Of a DNA stretch of 64,000 bases, positions 1 to 13,125 are shown one piece after another. The stretch's first letter is position 1, and each line of letters starts with the position of its first letter. Both the position numbers and the translations under genes were made by a program. The notes beneath the pieces are model-generated. The model was not told where the DNA came from, searched no databases, and saw only the letters and a list, made by a program, of their open reading frames with translations. The stretch is from Parambassis ranga (taxonomy: Eukaryota; Chordata; Actinopteri; Ambassidae): the NCBI RefSeq assembly GCF_900634625.1, contig NC_041036.1, positions 13,945,025 through 14,009,024 on the forward strand. Direction: 5' to 3'.

Positions 1-249
1 GTAACAACTTAGACTGTAAACAAAGAGAGAGAGAGAGAGGGAGAGGAGCTAATGGATGCAGAGGTTGAAGGGCAGTGTGACATTGAGAGTTAATTAAAAA
101 AATAATAGCATATTCCCTCACAAGGGAGAGTCTGCGCTGCATATTCATAAATGTCTGTGCTCTTTTGTGGGCTCCCCAAGTTTGTGTTTGTGTGTTTAAT
201 GGTGTGGTTAAGGAAAATCTGTGTTTTATCTGTGTGTGCACACACGTGT

Positions 250-287
<38 letters not shown>

Positions 288-3200
288 CCTAACAACAATA
301 TAGCTCTGTCCTGAGGCACAAGGTTAATGATACAATCTGACCTGCTCACTGATGGACAGATCAGGAGATTACCCCTCTACACACACACACACACACATAT
401 TCGTCCCAACCAACACACACATTCCATGAGTGCGTGTCTCCATATGCATACACTAATTAAGCAGCACAACAACGATTCCATGCCTCATCCAAACACTGTT
501 CAAGCTGTCATGTTCTAATTAACTCATGTCGACGCAGCCAAAAAGAAAAAAAACACACCAAACGCTGTCTTATATGAGCCTACAGCTTAACTTAACACAC
601 AGCGTAACTCAGGATTATCAAACTGCTGAGTTCTTTTATGTTCCAATTTAAACTGAATTATATGTAACAAGTAAAGCACATTAGATTTGAAGAACATAAA
701 CACAAAGCCAGGAACTAGACTCTGTCTTTCTGTCTGCATCACTAAGACTTAAATACACAACATAAGAAACCTTACCAGAAACTGATCAATGTTCAGAACT
801 GTCTCAAAAGTGTTGATTCGCTCCCTCATCTTTTCAACCGTTCCTCCTGCAAGTTGCTGCTCACTTTCTTGCTTCTCAACAACTTCCAGTACCTCCCTCT
901 CTGGATATCTGTGTCTTACATCTGTCCTTTCCTGTCTTTGCAGGGGTGACGGACCCCGGCCATACCTGCTACCTGCTTCCATACAGTACAGACCCCCAGT
1001 GACTGACAGGTATGGTCAGTGTTGCACACACACACACACAGAGGGCAGAGCAGTGGAGGTTAATACAAACACTTGAGGGTTGACAATAAATTGTCAGCAG
1101 CTCTTAATTCAGAGGGGTAGATTCTCAGTCAGGCAGCCGATCCAGGAGATTCCAGCAGCAGGATCAAAAAATAATACCTGCTGAATGAGCTGGGACCACA
1201 ACCATGTTTGCATAGCAGGCAGGATAATACTGTACTGTACTTTTACGTGACTTCAGAATAGATGACATGCTTCACAAAGGCCTGAATGCCTCAGGTACAG
1301 TCTCAGGTTTTTGCTTATTAAAGGCCTCCTTAAGCAGCCTTAAGTATAAATGATACATATTACATATAAAATGCCTATTCACCAATGCAAACATCATTAC
1401 ATTGGTTGGTGTCTACCTTTACTTACTACCTGTTCTGACACTGTGGGACTTAAACTGGGTCAGTATCTGTGCTGACCCAGTAATTCTCAGGCTTCTTTAG
1501 TCCTTTGGGGACCAGCAAGCTGCTGGTTTTCTATCCCACCAGGAAGCCCAGTGCATTTTTCTCTGTGATGAAAACACGGTCCAGTCAGTTTAGCTGTAGT
1601 GTTTAATATAACTTTGGATGTGTAGTATCTCTAACACAAGTCAGTATTGCTGGCCCTAAGATTGAGTTTTGAAGGGTATGTTGGTGCTTCACATTTAATG
1701 AATGTCGGGAGATAGTCCACGCCCCCTTCTCAGAAATGTATAGAGGCAACTTTTATTACTCTTAGCCTGTCTCAGAGTACTGCATGACCTTCACAGCCTT
1801 GTTTTTATCTCTAAGTACCTGTGCATTTTACTCCTTCATTAGGAACCGTGGAGACGTGGAGTGACACACAACAAAGGTCCTCAGTCTATAAACTGGTGCT
1901 GTAAAGTTTCAGCCATGCACCCAATTTTATCAGATTTATTTCTATTTCTATTATTAATAAGTAGTGATTAATGACTTTTATGTTCAATCTAAATATCTCA
2001 TTTTTTTAAGAAACAGCTTTATTGAATAATTAAACTGAATACTCTTTGTTGTTTATTGGCCATAAAACGTTAGGGATCCCTCCTGAGCAGCCACAGTGAT
2101 TTTCCAGCTGTTCCTTGTACTTTCTCTTCCAAACCTGTCTCACCTGCACCTGAACTCTTGTGACAGCCTTTCACCTTTCTGCCTCAAACTTTCCCTCTCA
2201 CCACCCCTTGTCCACATCCATCCAAACCCCCCCACCCCTGAGGTGAAACCCTACTCGTCGATAAATTTAGCAGCAGTGTGACCCAATGTTCACTGACACA
2301 CTTCTCCCTCTCTCACGCTGTTTGTCTCTCTTTCGGCCATCTCTCCCAGGAGGCTTGTTGTAGAAACAGATGGAAGGCTTTAACCTTTACACAAAACAAT
2401 GATACGTTATTGACACTGCATAACAATGTGGCGTTTCATTCTGAAGCTACTGATGTACCCGCTAATAGTTTAATTATTACAGTATAATTACCTGGGTAAT
2501 TGAAAAGACATCCACTGACTACGATATCATATGAAATTTAATGGCTTAATCGTCTACATCCCAGTCATTCCAGTCTGCCAGACATTTGGCAGGTGAACAT
2601 TATCCCTTTTAGTAGCCTGTAACATTTGAGACTTATGAGATCTATTTCATTGCTGTTGACATTCTCACAGATTGAGACTCGTCTCCTCACACAACCTTGT
2701 TTTTGACCGCATCCATTAAATAAAATGTAACACACAGCCAGCCGTATCGAAGCAGGCACAACGTGTGTGTGTGTCTAGTGTAAAGCGCACATGCAGCTAT
2801 CTGTTCTCGCCACCCTGCTGGAGCGTGTCTGTCAGCGTGACATGAGTCCACAGAGGGAGCTTCCTCTTTGTTAAGGTCAAGGGTCAACAACAGTTGTGTG
2901 ACTTGGAAGTAATTAACACAACTTTACAAGCGCAGGAAGCATTAATTTGGTGATTTGCAGATCAAAAGAAATGAAGACATGATGGTTAATAAAAAAACAA
3001 CTGAAAAGTGAAGATTTGAAGCTTTCCTTCCTGTTTTCCAAACGCTTTCTTCTGCCTGTTACAGGAAACAAAAGAACATCTACATATCTACATGGATTTG
3101 ACTGTTCAAAGCAGAATATATTGGCACATATATGTATCAATATTTGGTATAAACAGCCTTTTGCCAATCTCAATAATTAGTAGTTACCCAATTTTTCAAC

Positions 3201-4563
3201 CTGATCTGACTTATTTTCTTGTTTTGATTTTGCTTTATCAAGCAGCTTAATTTTATGCTACTGCACACCAGGGTGCATCCTAGAAAGCAACGTCCAATCA
3301 GGTCATCTTAAGAAATAGATTACAGTTATTTAAGTGCAGTTCAGACAACTGTTACACATGATCTAAAATGCCTACAACACAAACCAAAGTAAAATAAAAA
3401 TAAAAATCCACAGCACCTGTGTTCATCTGTGGACCATTATCCCATTAATACACTCAGCCACAGTGTGTTCCTGATCAATAAATCAATAACATTAGCATGG
3501 TCTATTAATAGTTATACACATTAACTCCTCCTTAATTCCTCTCTCACTCTGGCAGTTTTCTCACACCTGTGAAATGTGTTACTTTGTCAACAGTATGATT
3601 AATAGAGATTTCTTATTTATATCTGACCTGTGAGCCCCCTGCGAGAGGCTGTGGGAGGGCCGGGGATTAGGGATTTGCTTGTGGGCAAGAATCCATCTTC
3701 TCAGAAGGAGAAGAGAAAGAAGTACTGAGACACTGTTGTTGCTGCACTTCACATACACAAACATCCTAAATGCTCCCTCCCTGGTGGTTTTGTCTGTTTT
3801 TTTTTAAATCTGCAGAACAGAACAGTGTGAGGATGTGAGGCACTTACGTCCACGGTGCAGCTGCAAACACAAGTCAATGTCTACCAGACACATACAGATG
3901 CTGCTTGAAGGACTGACTATCACTGGTTGAGCATTTAAACAGATGAAGCAGAGGATATAGTGACATGACTTCATCTAACATCTAACCTGCTCAGGTTTCC
4001 TGTATATTGGTATTTATATCCGCCAACACATGAAAACAGTAATGACTTTACAAGGCTGCAGCGTCAGAAGGTGTACAGGTGTCACAAAGGTACAAACAAA
4101 ACAAAAAACAGACAAATCTAGTAGGTCTGTTATTGAAATTGCCTAATATATAAAATTCTAATAAGGGCTTCAGAGCTGCGCAAATAAAACTGACATTAAA
4201 TTACAGAAATAAAGCTTGAGAAGAAAAGAACGAGAAGGAGCAAGGAGAGCTGAGATGAAAAGCATAGATTTGATACACAGGGTATGAGGCGGATTTTGTG
4301 TGATGTGGAAGAGAGGCACGAGAGACAGTGAGAGGAAGGATGCAGCAGAGGAAGTCATTTGACCAGGAGGAAAAAAGTAATACAAAAATTGAAGCTGAAA
4401 AAAACTTCAAAGCAAGAATGAAGAACAGTAAATAGTAGAAGTGACAGGTGAGTGGATGGAGACATGAGGCGGAAGCAGGTGTAGTGGCAGAACATAAGGA
4501 GAAGAAAGAAAGGTGTTCTAAGAGGTGGACAGGACAGCAGGTAAAGGAAGATTGAAGACCTAC
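1..4563. other. No confident gene; probable intron 1 of the chloride channel gene
   Basis: This stretch lies downstream, on the minus strand, of the chloride channel first exon. I looked for the next ClC exon (cytoplasmic N-terminus and first helices) and did not recognise one, so the first intron probably exceeds 4.5 kb and the rest of the gene lies left of the window. It holds TG/CA microsatellites and AT-rich single-copy sequence. One minus-strand open segment near 770-982 ends at a good donor and is discussed under findings. Nothing else can be supported. Confidence 0.5.
241..284. repeat. TG microsatellite
   Basis: A nearly pure TG dinucleotide run, interrupted once by TA. A shorter CA run follows at about 380-397. 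This is typical fish microsatellite sequence and no function is implied. Confidence 0.9.
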
Positions 4564-4620
4564 CAGGGTCTGTTGGTATCTCAGAGCCTTCCTTTGCGAC
4601 GCATCTGCAGCCATTGACAT
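4564..4620 (-). CDS. clcn1: First coding exon of a ClC-1/ClC-2-type voltage-gated chloride channel (partial)
   Basis: This is a 19-codon exon starting MSMAADASQRK and ending ALRYQQTL directly before a GTAGGT donor, phase 0. The ending resembles the conserved start of vertebrate ClC-2 (ALQYEQTLMYG), the close paralogue of the muscle channel ClC-1. The channel would be a plasma-membrane homodimeric chloride channel setting membrane excitability. In human, CLCN1 directly follows CASP2 on the same strand, and this exon lies downstream of casp2 on the same strand, so I prefer clcn1 to clcn2. Two ATGs are possible (4620 and 4614), and the upstream one gives the start used here. Only this exon is in the window. 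The family call rests on a short motif plus position, so it is moderate. Confidence 0.5.
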
Positions 4621-4906
4621 GCTGTCACTGATCCAAAAATAACCTTGCTGGACACCCCAGCATTTCCAATGGCGTGGGCAACACCATACACACAGACACA
4701 CACGCTCACACCTATATATACACTCTTTACACCAGGTCACACATACAGCCAAACATCTTCTAATGTCTTTCAGTCTCTTAAAACTCGATCTCAAACACAC
4801 TCGTTACACAGAGATAATCAAAAGGCGCAGATGAAGTCCTTCCTAAGCACGCTCTTCTCCAGATGATCCAGAGGCTGCCAGCCATCCAGCTCCCCTGCAG
4901 GCCTGA

Positions 4907-4940
4907 CAGACACACACAGACACACACAGACACACACAGG
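4907..4940. repeat. Tandem copies of a 10-bp CAGACACACA unit
   Basis: Three near-identical 10-bp units lie head to tail, just upstream of the chloride channel first exon. This is a short minisatellite. Confidence 0.8.
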
Positions 4941-6064
4941 CGGACAAAGCCATCTGATGAGGCAGTGAAGGACGCAGCGCTTTCCTTTATTAGAACTGCA
5001 GACACCTAATAACACACACACGCACAACTTGTTGCTCTAAGCAGCACCCTCCCTGCCAGCCAGCCATTAGGTGTGTGTGTTTGGCTGGCCTGTTCTTGTT
5101 TGGACAGGGGGAGTGAGAGTTGGAAGGGCACCCCCCTTTAGGGCTGCCCCTGCAACGTGAGTAGGAAGGTGCACACGACACCCCTATGACAGCTCACACC
5201 TAATCAACCAATGCAGCATGGCAATCCCCATAACACTCACATGCTGACAGTTCCTAAATTAAATAACAAAAAAAATCGCCCCAAAATGTGCACTACCACA
5301 GTGAAACACACCCCAAACTGCTCCAATACTAAAGTGATATTTCTTTATTGCTACAGCAGGTTCAGAGGAGTCGATACAGGAAGAATCTGCTGTACATCAC
5401 TCGCTACAAGCTGAAAAGCTGCCAGGCCTTCAGTGTGCATGGCACCCCCACAGAGCCAACATCCCACTCAGGCAAGTTAATCTGAACGTCTCTGGTTCAT
5501 TGGTGGGTTTCTCCTCTAGTTCCTCCTGATGAGTCAGGCTACAATTGTGACAACCACAAAGACACACAAACACACAGAGATCTCCCTTAAACCCGCACTG
5601 CTTTGTGGCCCACACGCTAGTGCATAACAGCCTAATCTCACAGCTACACCGGAGGCCAGCGGGAAATGTGTTACTCTGGTCGCCGGTGTGCGTGTGTGTG
5701 TGTGTCAAGGGAGAATGACTGTGGACAGCTGGCTGGGCCTCTATCTGATACACTAAGAACACTATCAGTGGGTGGCGGGAGAGAGAGAGATACATACATC
5801 CCAGCCGCACACAGAGAGACCTGAGCGCAGCAGAATACTGGGGAGCTAGTTATACTATACCTGAGAATGGAGAGGACAGGCTGTACGCCGAGAACAACAC
5901 ACACAAACACAGCAACAAGGGGGATCAAATAAAGTGGAGCCTGCACAGCAGCAGCCAGAGTACATTCGTGCAGAGGCCTCGTGTGCTGATATACACATGT
6001 GAAAATGTCACTTTAAAGAAAATAAAAAAGAACTTCAATTAATCATGTTACAACAGATGGCCTG

Positions 6065-6070
6065 TTTATT
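6065..6070 (-). terminator. Possible casp2 poly(A) signal
   Basis: TTTATT on plus is AATAAA on minus. It is the first such hexamer I found downstream of the casp2 stop at 7409. Position is the only evidence. Confidence 0.35.
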
Positions 6071-7408
6071 GTATACAGCATTTGGCAGCCATTGGTGCTG
6101 ACAGAAATAAAATATCTCCCACCTACCCACCCCCCCACACAAACAGTACCTCATCAGAGCCTGGCAGCAAATATCAAACTTCCAAACTTTCCATCTAGCA
6201 GAAAATGTTTTTCTCTTTTAAATTATGTAAAACCATAACAGAAGCAAACCTGCTCTGACTCTACCCTGACCACCTCTTGCACAGCCCCATCTTGGTTTAC
6301 AATCAATACTGTTTCGATCACGTTTTCACTACAACACTGTTGTAACTGAACACACTATGTCTGGTCAGGGCTTTTCTGGGCACCGTCAATGCTGACGCTG
6401 ACCTTCAGAAATACATTTCTTGGTGTGGAGGGGAGCCAAAGCACTACTCTGATCAACCTCAAGGCACAGGCTGCTGTAAAAAAACTGCATATTTATATAT
6501 GGAAGATGTATTTCATTCATTACTGTATCAGCTACAGTATCAGGAGAGTAAGTATATGTAGCTCCCACACAGGAAGAAACACTAGGAGTGAAGAGCTAGC
6601 AAAAAAGTCATACTGACGGAGAGTGATTCACAAGTAGCACCACATTCCAGCCCACCACCTGAACAGGGACAGGAAGGCTTTACTGAATATAATTAGGTGC
6701 TGTCATAAAATGTCAGGTTTAAATACTGCACCTTCTGAACATCAACAACGTAAAGAAAAGAAATTTTGGAGCTGCCCTGAAGATGTTTTTCTTTCTTCAT
6801 AAGGCAAAAAGAATAGTTTCAAACCTTGTCATAAATATAGCTGTCAGTGACTAAAGTCATAGCTGTCATTAAATATTATGAGATATCAATAATGTTGATG
6901 AAGGAGAGGTCATGAAATGCATCTGTCCCTGCTGCGCTGCCCCCTGTCTGTCACTTTACTAAAAACAATAAAATTGTAATATTATGTACAAATAAAAGAA
7001 TGGGCTTAAAAATCCTTATAAAAACAATTCCATATAAAATAAAGCCACAAAAATAGATCTGTGTACAAAATACATTTTTAAAAAGACAGAGACTTGTGAA
7101 GCCTCTAAGTAGCTGTGCAGTTTAACTGGAAAGGATTAACATCTAAACCCCCTAACTGGCATAGTCACAGACACACTGATACATGAGTACATTGTATGCT
7201 AATACATTGCCCATTTCCGAGTACATGTAGATTAACATAAGCTTGCTTCTTTTTCCTTTCCAAGATTTGTGTGAGTGTACGCATGCATTCACGTCTGAGG
7301 TTTGAGGGAATAAATCCTGTTTGGAAGTAACAGTGGGAATGCGAGTGTGGCAGTAATTGGTGCAGGAATGATCTGTGTGTGTTCATCTGAGGTTGCATTA
7401 TTTCCTTA

Positions 7409-10400
7409 TCAATACTGGGGCTGGTACTTGGGGAAAAGGTAGAGGTCTTTGCACAATGAGCTGGTGAACTCCGACATCTCTTTGCAACGGTGGTGTGCCG
7501 TGCCTGGGGCATAACCCTCCCTCTCTTTGATACGAGAGTTGACCTAAAAATAGAAAAAACAATAGGAAAACAACACAGAAAGACTTCAGTGAAGAAGTTA
7601 CCAACATAAACTGTCACTGCACTGTACAAAAACATTAGCCACGTGTTCACCTGCACCAGAATGTCTGCTAGGTGTGTGTCTCTGGAATGGAGGCGCAGTG
7701 CTTTGTTAAGTTCTTGAATAAACCAGGATCCTCTCTTGGTATTTCGCATGGCGGCTGTGCCTTGAGGAGGAAGAGATTAAACGATACAAGTTTAGTACAT
7801 CATCATGAGACACAGTGAGACAGATGCAAGGTGTCAGGTAGAGCTGTGAGATATCACTTCAAAACATTAACAACCTGTACTGTAGATGTTAATTAACAAT
7901 TTCTAAACACACCTGTGGACAAAAAAACTACATATTTTTTAGCAGTGGAAACATATCCTCATAGTGGTATGCATAGTTGCACATCCCTAGAAATTGCCAC
8001 TGTAGTTTACACACCCAACTTTTAGCATATAGCATCAGGCTATGGCATAGATTTGATGCAGAAGCATAAATCAAGCCAAAATTTACCTCAGAACACCAAA
8101 TTGGAGAAACTTACTAATTCTCTGACCTTTAAGGGATGCAAAGCCACAGATCATGTCTGACCGCTGGGGGAGTTTAATCCTCGGCCTCCCCATGTCCCCT
8201 CTTGATCTGGAAGCTGCATCGGCCTGTCCTTCTCTCCCAGCGTCACGCTGTTCACAGCTCGGTGAGCAGGTCCTCACTGGCCCATCTATCTGCTCCACTC
8301 CACAGTCCATCTCGTCTGGAAGAAAAAATGTTTTTAAGTTAACAGTTTAGTAGTTAACTGACAGATATTTTTACATTGTGTGAAGTTAAATGTTTAGTTG
8401 TGGTCTTGTCACAGCCTTGTCTAGGTATTGCCTACTCAAGTGTTGCTACACAGAAGGCCCTTAAGCCCCATTTCTCAGCAATCTGTCCCACACAACATCT
8501 GATAGAACTACGGTACTTTAATTGATACAACTGCTTACAGATTACAGCTCACGTTTCACTTGCTCTATGCACAGGTAAAAACAACACATGCTTTATGCTT
8601 CAGGAGTATTTTTCTGCATTTTTAATGTACCTTACAATGATTGGGTTATGAGTACTTATGTGTAGACACAGACAGTGCTGAGCACCTGCTCTGTTAATAC
8701 TGCTTTGACCGCAAATTTAGACGTGATCTTAAAACTGCTTGGACGAAGGAGACCTTAAACTTAAACTGAACTCAATTATCTGTGAAGATGAAACCATCAT
8801 TAGTATTTTTGCATCAGCCTTGGTTATCCTGAATAATGATGGGTTTCTACTAAAGCCATTTGTAGATGCAGAGGCTAAACACATCTAATGGCCTTTTGCA
8901 GCACACCTGTGGTGGGCTCTGTGGTGGAGCGAGGGAGTGTGTGAAGTAATTAGGTTTGCTCCTGAGGGGTCTGTGGATCCATCATGAACATCATCAGGTG
9001 TGAGATCAGGCCACAGCCTCCATCAGAGACAGAACAATTTGCTGAGAGTAGTACAACTTGATTTCATGTTTATAGAGTACAGCATGTGCATTGGGATTTG
9101 TCTTCCAAAGAAGAAGAAAATATAATACCATCCACAACATCTGGAACTGTGTAACTATGGTGGAGTGTCGACCTTCCACCTACTGTGACTGTCCCATTGG
9201 TCAGAACAGTGACAGCAGACAACATCTGGGCATGTGGAGAGAAAGGCTGGCACTTGTCCATTCAATTAATGGACAAGTGCCATTAATTACATTATAATAC
9301 TGCTTAATAGCAATTAAGCAGTATTATAATGTAATAATGAACTAAAATATATCCAATACTGGTACTCAAACACAAACTTGAATTTGTGTGGCCCCACAAA
9401 CATGTTTTTGTCATGTCTCAGACAGACTTACCTCCTCTGCAGGCCTGAATAAAAAACATCTTGGGTTTGTTTTGTAGCAGTGGACAGTGCGCATTGTCAA
9501 AGGCCTCAAACACCCAGTCAAGCTGAAATTAGAGACACAAGCTACCCATTAAATGTCTGAAGTAATTATTTGCAGCTTTACCCTTGAATGACATACATTA
9601 GAAATCTACAACACTACTGAAGAGAGTCACCTGCAGAAGTTGGCCATCTTTTCCATATACAGCTCCCTCCACTCCGTGAGACAGCAGACACACCACACAG
9701 CTGTCCACTGACTGGTGGTCTGACTGTCTGCTGAAATTCTCAATGCATGTCTTCATATCCTACACAAACAATATACACAGAGTGTAGTCAGCATAAACTG
9801 TAAGAAAAGTCAAAATCTCCCCTCTATTCTGTTTTTCCAAGACCGCTTCATCAAGTCAGTCTACACAGAGTTAAATTAGTTAAAAGTAAAGTGTTTGCTC
9901 TGTGATAGTATTTCCAATCTCCCACTCAGGAGGAGTGGGACTGGAACAAACAAACTTTCCAGGAAGGAAACCTTTATACATCAGTCTATCATATACAGGC
10001 ACATTGTACTGAACTAAACAAAACCAAGTTACTTTCCTCAAAATCATTTTAGGTCAGAATGCAGCTCAGGTTTATAATTAACCTGCTTCTTATCAAATAA
10101 ACAAGAGGAATGGTTCACATTTCAAAGCTTGCGTGTGTATCTTACCTGAGCAGTGAGGTCTCTGTAGACAGTAACAAGGTAGTCGAGCTCTGTAAAGACC
10201 TTCCTGAGGACCTCATCATCCACCTCACCCCCCTTCCTAGGGTCAAGTTCAGTGGTGGCACAAGAGTCAAACGTCACATTGCTGATCACCAAGGCAAGGC
10301 CACGAGGGGATGAATTCATTTTGTAAGACTGTAGCAGGACAAGACAGCATGAGGAACAAAAAAGACATGAAGGGTGACAATTTCTCATTGAGTACAAAGC

Positions 10401-12451
10401 ATAAGTATAATCTACCTGCTGGCAGTGAGAGTGGTAAAAGTCGAGGGTGCATGGTAGAACGGGAGCATTGATGGGACTGTCTGCATCAAGACTAAACTCC
10501 ATAGAATCTGCAACAGACATCAAAACAGACAAACATTCAGACACTGGGGTAATCTGCTTTATTCAAAAATCTCTGTTTGTTTAACACTGCTGCTAACAGT
10601 AGTGTGACAAAACAAACTGTAACAAACTTTGTACAACAGAGCTGTGGATGAGTCATTCTAGGGGTGTGGTTCCTGCAGGTTTCAGACAGTAGCTACACAT
10701 TCACACAACTACAGTCCTACAGTTCTCTCTGAGATAAAGTTACATAAGTGATCACAATAGGTTGCTGACAACAATATATAACAACAATTTAACGATGTTT
10801 TGTTAAATTATGTGCCTTAAAATGAAAAAGTTAACAGAGTTAACCCAGTGTCTCCAGGGAAACAAATACTGACAACAGCAACAGACATTATGGACTCTAC
10901 TTTAACCTGAATGCACTTAGGATCCAATGTAATAACTAACCATGTGTTCTTGCCCTCTTGGCAGCAAATTCCTCCTGAGTTGGAAGTGGCAGGGAAGAGT
11001 TCACAAACCCCTGAAATTAAAAAATTATGCACATCATTAAAAAAACAGTTGCCACATCAGGTAGGAACCGTTTTTGCTCTCTGTAGCGGCAGCTGTTTAT
11101 TGTTATGGTAATATGACATCTCTGCTGTGTGACTACCTCAGGTGGCCATCTGAATATATAATATGAGATACATTTTGTGAGTCTCACATCAATTGGCTCC
11201 TTTTTTCCTGTGGTCTTTGTCCTCAGTCTCTCCCTGTTCCTGTGGTTCTCCTTGACTGAGACAGACTCTCTGACTCTGAGCTCCTAAAGCTGTCTGAGGC
11301 TTGTACTGGGCAGGATGTGGGACTGCTCACCTCTCTATCAACTGAAGACCACATTACTGCAGCTTAAGTACATCTGGTGACCATGAAAGCCCCTTAAAAG
11401 CTTGGTTTATGATTTGTTTTTAGCCAGTCTTCATCATGAAAAAAAATACAAATATCAACACTGACAATGCCTGCAGTAATCATGTGTTGAGGAGTTATAT
11501 GTGCTTTGCTCACCTGTCTTTTCTTCGCTGTTCTTTCCATGACCAGTTGCCCTGCCTTTCCCTCTGGCTCTTCCTCAGGCTGAACACTCTGTGAGCAGAA
11601 AACAGTCTAAGAACTGCACTAAATCTAGTAATAATCTGATGTGTGTATTGTGTGGTGATCCTTAGCAAATTACACACTCACATCTGCATGCATCCCTCTG
11701 CCATTTTTCTCTACTGACTGTGCGAGCAGATCACACAGGTGCTGCTGCTGAGTTTCCTGGAGAGCAGAGCAGAAGCTGCTAAAGGCTCTGGGTCCTCGCT
11801 TTGGTAAGAGTTGTAACAAACGCCAGCTACGTTTCTGAGATGTCTGCTCTACCTAGAGAAAAAGAACAGAACTGATGAAGTTTTTCTGCAAAACATTCAT
11901 GACACACCATGAAGAAAAAACAGAAGGCCACTAGTGATGGCCATTTGAGTAAAAGAAGGAAAAAGATTATCCTTGTTAAAACACTTGTTAAAAGAGCAAG
12001 TGCAATTTTGGTGGTATTCTCAAATATCTGAAAGGAGGTCAGCAACCTTTTCATTTCTGATGTAGTGATTTTGCTTCACTTAAAACACATTTATTGGCGA
12101 ATTTTAAAAGCACATCAAAATGTTTACTCTGATTGGGAACTAGCACTAGAGGTTCTGGAAACTGTGAAACACAAATTTAACCCATGGGCCAAAACTTGAC
12201 CATAACATTTACCACAGTTGCTGATGGCAAATTAAGCAGGCAACAGTCTGTTGATTGGTTATTGACTGTTGATTAGGTTGTTTGTGTCTGTGTGCACATA
12301 CCATGATGCTCTCTGCCATCCCTTCAGTTAGGATGTCGTCAGCCTGCAGCGCCTGAATGAACAGCTCATCCACAACCAACTCTTTGCACAGAGTAACAGA
12401 GCGTCTCCGAAGAGTCTGCCTGTCCCTCTCCAGCATGCCACACTCAAACAT
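7409..12451 (-). CDS. casp2: Caspase-2, initiator/nuclear cysteine protease
   Basis: Eleven coding exons on minus: 12302-12451, 11682-11852, 11514-11588, 10941-11010, 10416-10507, 10146-10328, 9631-9759, 9432-9522, 8127-8315, 7651-7760, 7409-7543. They sum to 1395 nt with consistent phases, giving 464 aa (human 452). The N-terminal CARD covers about residues 5-95, including LLQLLPKRGPRAF, and recruits RAIDD/PIDD in the PIDDosome. The p20 part carries the catalytic His in LLSHG (about H275) and the nucleophile in QACRG (about C318), close to human H277/C320. The p10 part contains SDMICGFASLKG, TKRGSWF and ends YLFPKYQPQY. Family knowledge: it cleaves after Asp in p53, DNA-damage and centrosome-number signalling. 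The start is the first in-frame ATG after a noncoding first exon. The orthology call is very secure. Confidence 0.95.
9248..9335. repeat. Two adjacent perfect inverted repeats (hairpins) in a casp2 intron
   Basis: Hairpin one has 15-nt arms at 9248-9262 and 9268-9282 around a 5-nt CAATT loop. Hairpin two has 23-nt arms at 9286-9308 and 9313-9335 around a 4-nt loop. Both are perfectly complementary and only 3 nt apart. They lie between the casp2 exons at 8127-8315 and 9432-9522. The structure is seen directly and its function is unknown. Confidence 0.9.
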
Positions 12452-12998
12452 TTTGCACCAGCAAGCTGTAAACAGAATAGGTAAGAACACAAATGAACTT
12501 CCTTAACAAAAACATGGGATCTGTGGTGCGTTCCTGCAAGTCTGTCCATGCTGCGACCAGTCAGCATCATGTCACTGTTTACTTTTTCCTATTCTCGCTC
12601 AACTCGACATGTCACTATGAGGATACATCAACTACTATTCCCTTGGCGCTACATTAAACTATGACGGCCTATAACTAACAAACAACATGACACACGAATA
12701 AAGTTAAGGTACAGTACATGATTGAGCGATACAAAATCAGCATCGACGCTAGCCGAGCAATGCAGGTGTAAGCAACACAAAGCGATAACACGCTGAGAAT
12801 GTTACCAGGAAAATTACTGATTCGATCATGTTAGCAGCATGTTATCATACTAACTTGAGTAATAATACAACACATTATTTTGACAGTTAACGCTAACCTG
12901 GTGGCTAATTAGAGATGCTAGCTGGCTAACTAGCTAACTACGACTTTTTCCTACAATATCATTCCTGGTATGCGCTTCATTCCAAACTCGCCACTTAC

Positions 12999-13125
12999 CG
13001 TCCTTCTTTTCCTGCAACAGAACACCCAACCGTTCGGGGAAATACACTTTTATGTCTTCGTGTTTGACGCTATTTCACGCAAATTAACAACATCTCGGTT
13101 CTGCTCCACAAACCAACTTCCGCGG
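12999..13125 (-). other. casp2: casp2 noncoding first exon and promoter region (upstream edge approximate)
   Basis: On minus, a GTAAGT donor ends this exon at 12999, and it splices to the acceptor at 12465. It has no in-frame start for caspase-2 but contains a short upstream ORF at 13070-13093. The flanking sequence to about 13160 is rich in CpG compared with its surroundings, as expected of a promoter. The transcription start is inferred, not seen. Confidence 0.55.
13070..13093 (-). promoter_or_regulatory. Upstream ORF in the casp2 5' leader
   Basis: An ATG followed by six codons and a TAG stop (MLLICVK) lies in the noncoding first exon, ahead of the main start. If included in the mRNA it could lower caspase-2 translation. 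This is an inference from sequence only. Confidence 0.4.

Larger units (their letters stand above)
4621..7408. other. casp2 3' untranslated region and spacer to the chloride channel gene
   Basis: No coding exon was recognised here. For minus-strand transcription, an AATAAA signal (TTTATT on plus) occurs at 6065-6070, which would give casp2 a 3' UTR of about 1.3 kb. The part left of that would be the promoter and 5' UTR of the chloride channel. It contains CA-rich tracts near 4685-4720 and 5690-5705. Open frames here are low-complexity or lack splice support. Confidence 0.45.

Noticed and set aside
4201..4800. 199-codon minus-strand open frame
   Set aside because: Only the short piece at 4564-4620 looks like an exon, read in this frame. 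The rest crosses the donor into intron and has no family match.
7165..7749. 194-codon minus-strand frame beginning MRNTKRGSWF
   Set aside because: It starts inside a true casp2 exon (7651-7760), but then reads through the intron. The spliced gene is annotated instead.
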